From contig NZ_KZ084335.1 of the NCBI RefSeq assembly GCF_002093975.1, forward strand, positions 21,299-85,298: a DNA stretch of 64,000 bases, read 5' to 3'. Position numbers and translations under genes: made by a program. A model generated the notes under the pieces. That model saw nothing but the letters and a program-made list of their open reading frames with translations, made no database searches and was not told where the DNA came from. Positions within the stretch are counted from its first letter, which is position 1; each line of letters begins with the position of its first letter. Positions 63,890 to 64,000 of the stretch are shown piece after piece. The DNA is from Thermoactinospora rubra (GTDB taxonomy: Bacteria; Actinomycetota; Actinomycetes; Streptosporangiales; Streptosporangiaceae).

Positions 63890-64000
63890 ACCCTCTGCCA
63901 CGTCGTCCGGCCTGTCCGCCTCGGCCCTCGACGCCGACCCATGGGACGCCTCCTCACCGCCCGCCGATGTGGCGGGGGGCCCCCCCCCCCGGGCGGGCCC
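63882..64000 (+). CDS. ABC transporter permease, 5' part only
   Basis: A TTG at 63882 inside the ATPase gene end opens a frame reading LARPSATSSGLSASALDADP and continuing to the window edge; a permease of the SsuC/TauC type is expected here from operon logic. Only the hydrophilic N-terminus is visible. The last 25 bases contain runs of G and C that look unreliable, so the reading frame there is uncertain. Confidence 0.5.
   Translation, partial: MARPSATSSGLSASALDADPWDASSPPADVAGGPPPRAG

Noticed and set aside
63960..64000. G/C homopolymer run at the window edge as a biological feature
   Set aside because: GGGGGG followed by a run of ten C at the end looks like low-quality terminal sequence. 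I give it no function.

Overview
The window is GC-rich actinomycete DNA. High GC, frequent GTG/TTG starts, many ATGA/GTGA stop-start overlaps, WhiB1, PdtaS, a nickel superoxide dismutase, a DasR-type GntR protein and an NsdA-like regulator all fit a filamentous actinobacterium. Streptosporangiaceae (Nonomuraea-like) is my best guess, as inference only. I saw no tRNA, rRNA, CRISPR array, transposase or prophage. The layout is chromosomal housekeeping mixed with small catabolic modules.

Region by region. 1-2 kb: a small Cys-rich BsaP-like protein and a PASTA-type Ser/Thr kinase. 2-8 kb: a lignin-aromatic module with aryl-alcohol dehydrogenase and aldehyde dehydrogenase (under a divergent MarR with two matching palindromes), then an IclR regulator and vanillate O-demethylase (vanA, a 50-codon coupled ORF, vanB). 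8-16 kb: a raffinose-type module with GH36 alpha-galactosidase, a frameshifted LacI regulator, twin LacI-type palindromes, a sugar ABC importer lacking its own ATPase, and a GH32 fructosidase. 16-19.5 kb: a ThDP enzyme, an SNase-like protein and an exported protein. 19.5-23.2 kb: a bioF - dasR-like - bioD - bioB operon. 23.2-26.4 kb: pdtaS, whiB1 (with a Crp-like site) and a diacylglycerol kinase-like gene, a neighbourhood I recall from mycobacteria. 26.4-28.6 kb: an AbiE-like pair (wHTH protein plus a split nucleotidyltransferase) behind a symmetric four-half-site operator. 29-36 kb: sigF/rsbW-type genes, sodN/sodX, a CGNR protein, a polar amino-acid ABC operon, malic enzyme and a Uma2 protein.

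36-45.4 kb: an NsdA-like regulator, then five tandem paralogues of a secreted trypsin-like peptidase. Three of the five have Asn or Asp in place of the catalytic Ser. The first two share duplicated promoter regions with perfect TGTGA-N6-TCACA sites. 45.6-52.5 kb: a thiolase-like protein, VapBC, an MDR dehydrogenase, an MpaB-like protein, a PadR/DUF4097 pair and a DUF6104 protein. 52.5-57.5 kb: kgd (2-oxoglutarate decarboxylase/dehydrogenase) and a B3/B4-domain protein. 57.5-62 kb: an ArsR-type regulator with a doubly dyadic operator, a decayed MFS transporter, a DesK/DesR-like two-component pair and an MBL-fold hydrolase. 62-64 kb: a sulfonate/nitrate-type ABC operon behind a leaderless Cys-containing leader peptide. 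An 11-bp inverted repeat there overlaps both the leader stop codon and the transporter GTG start, which suggests a cysteine-responsive translational attenuator.

The most interesting signals are this attenuator, the pseudoprotease island, the AbiE-like locus with its operator array, and several short perfect tandem duplications at gene ends, one of which breaks the lacI-type gene.
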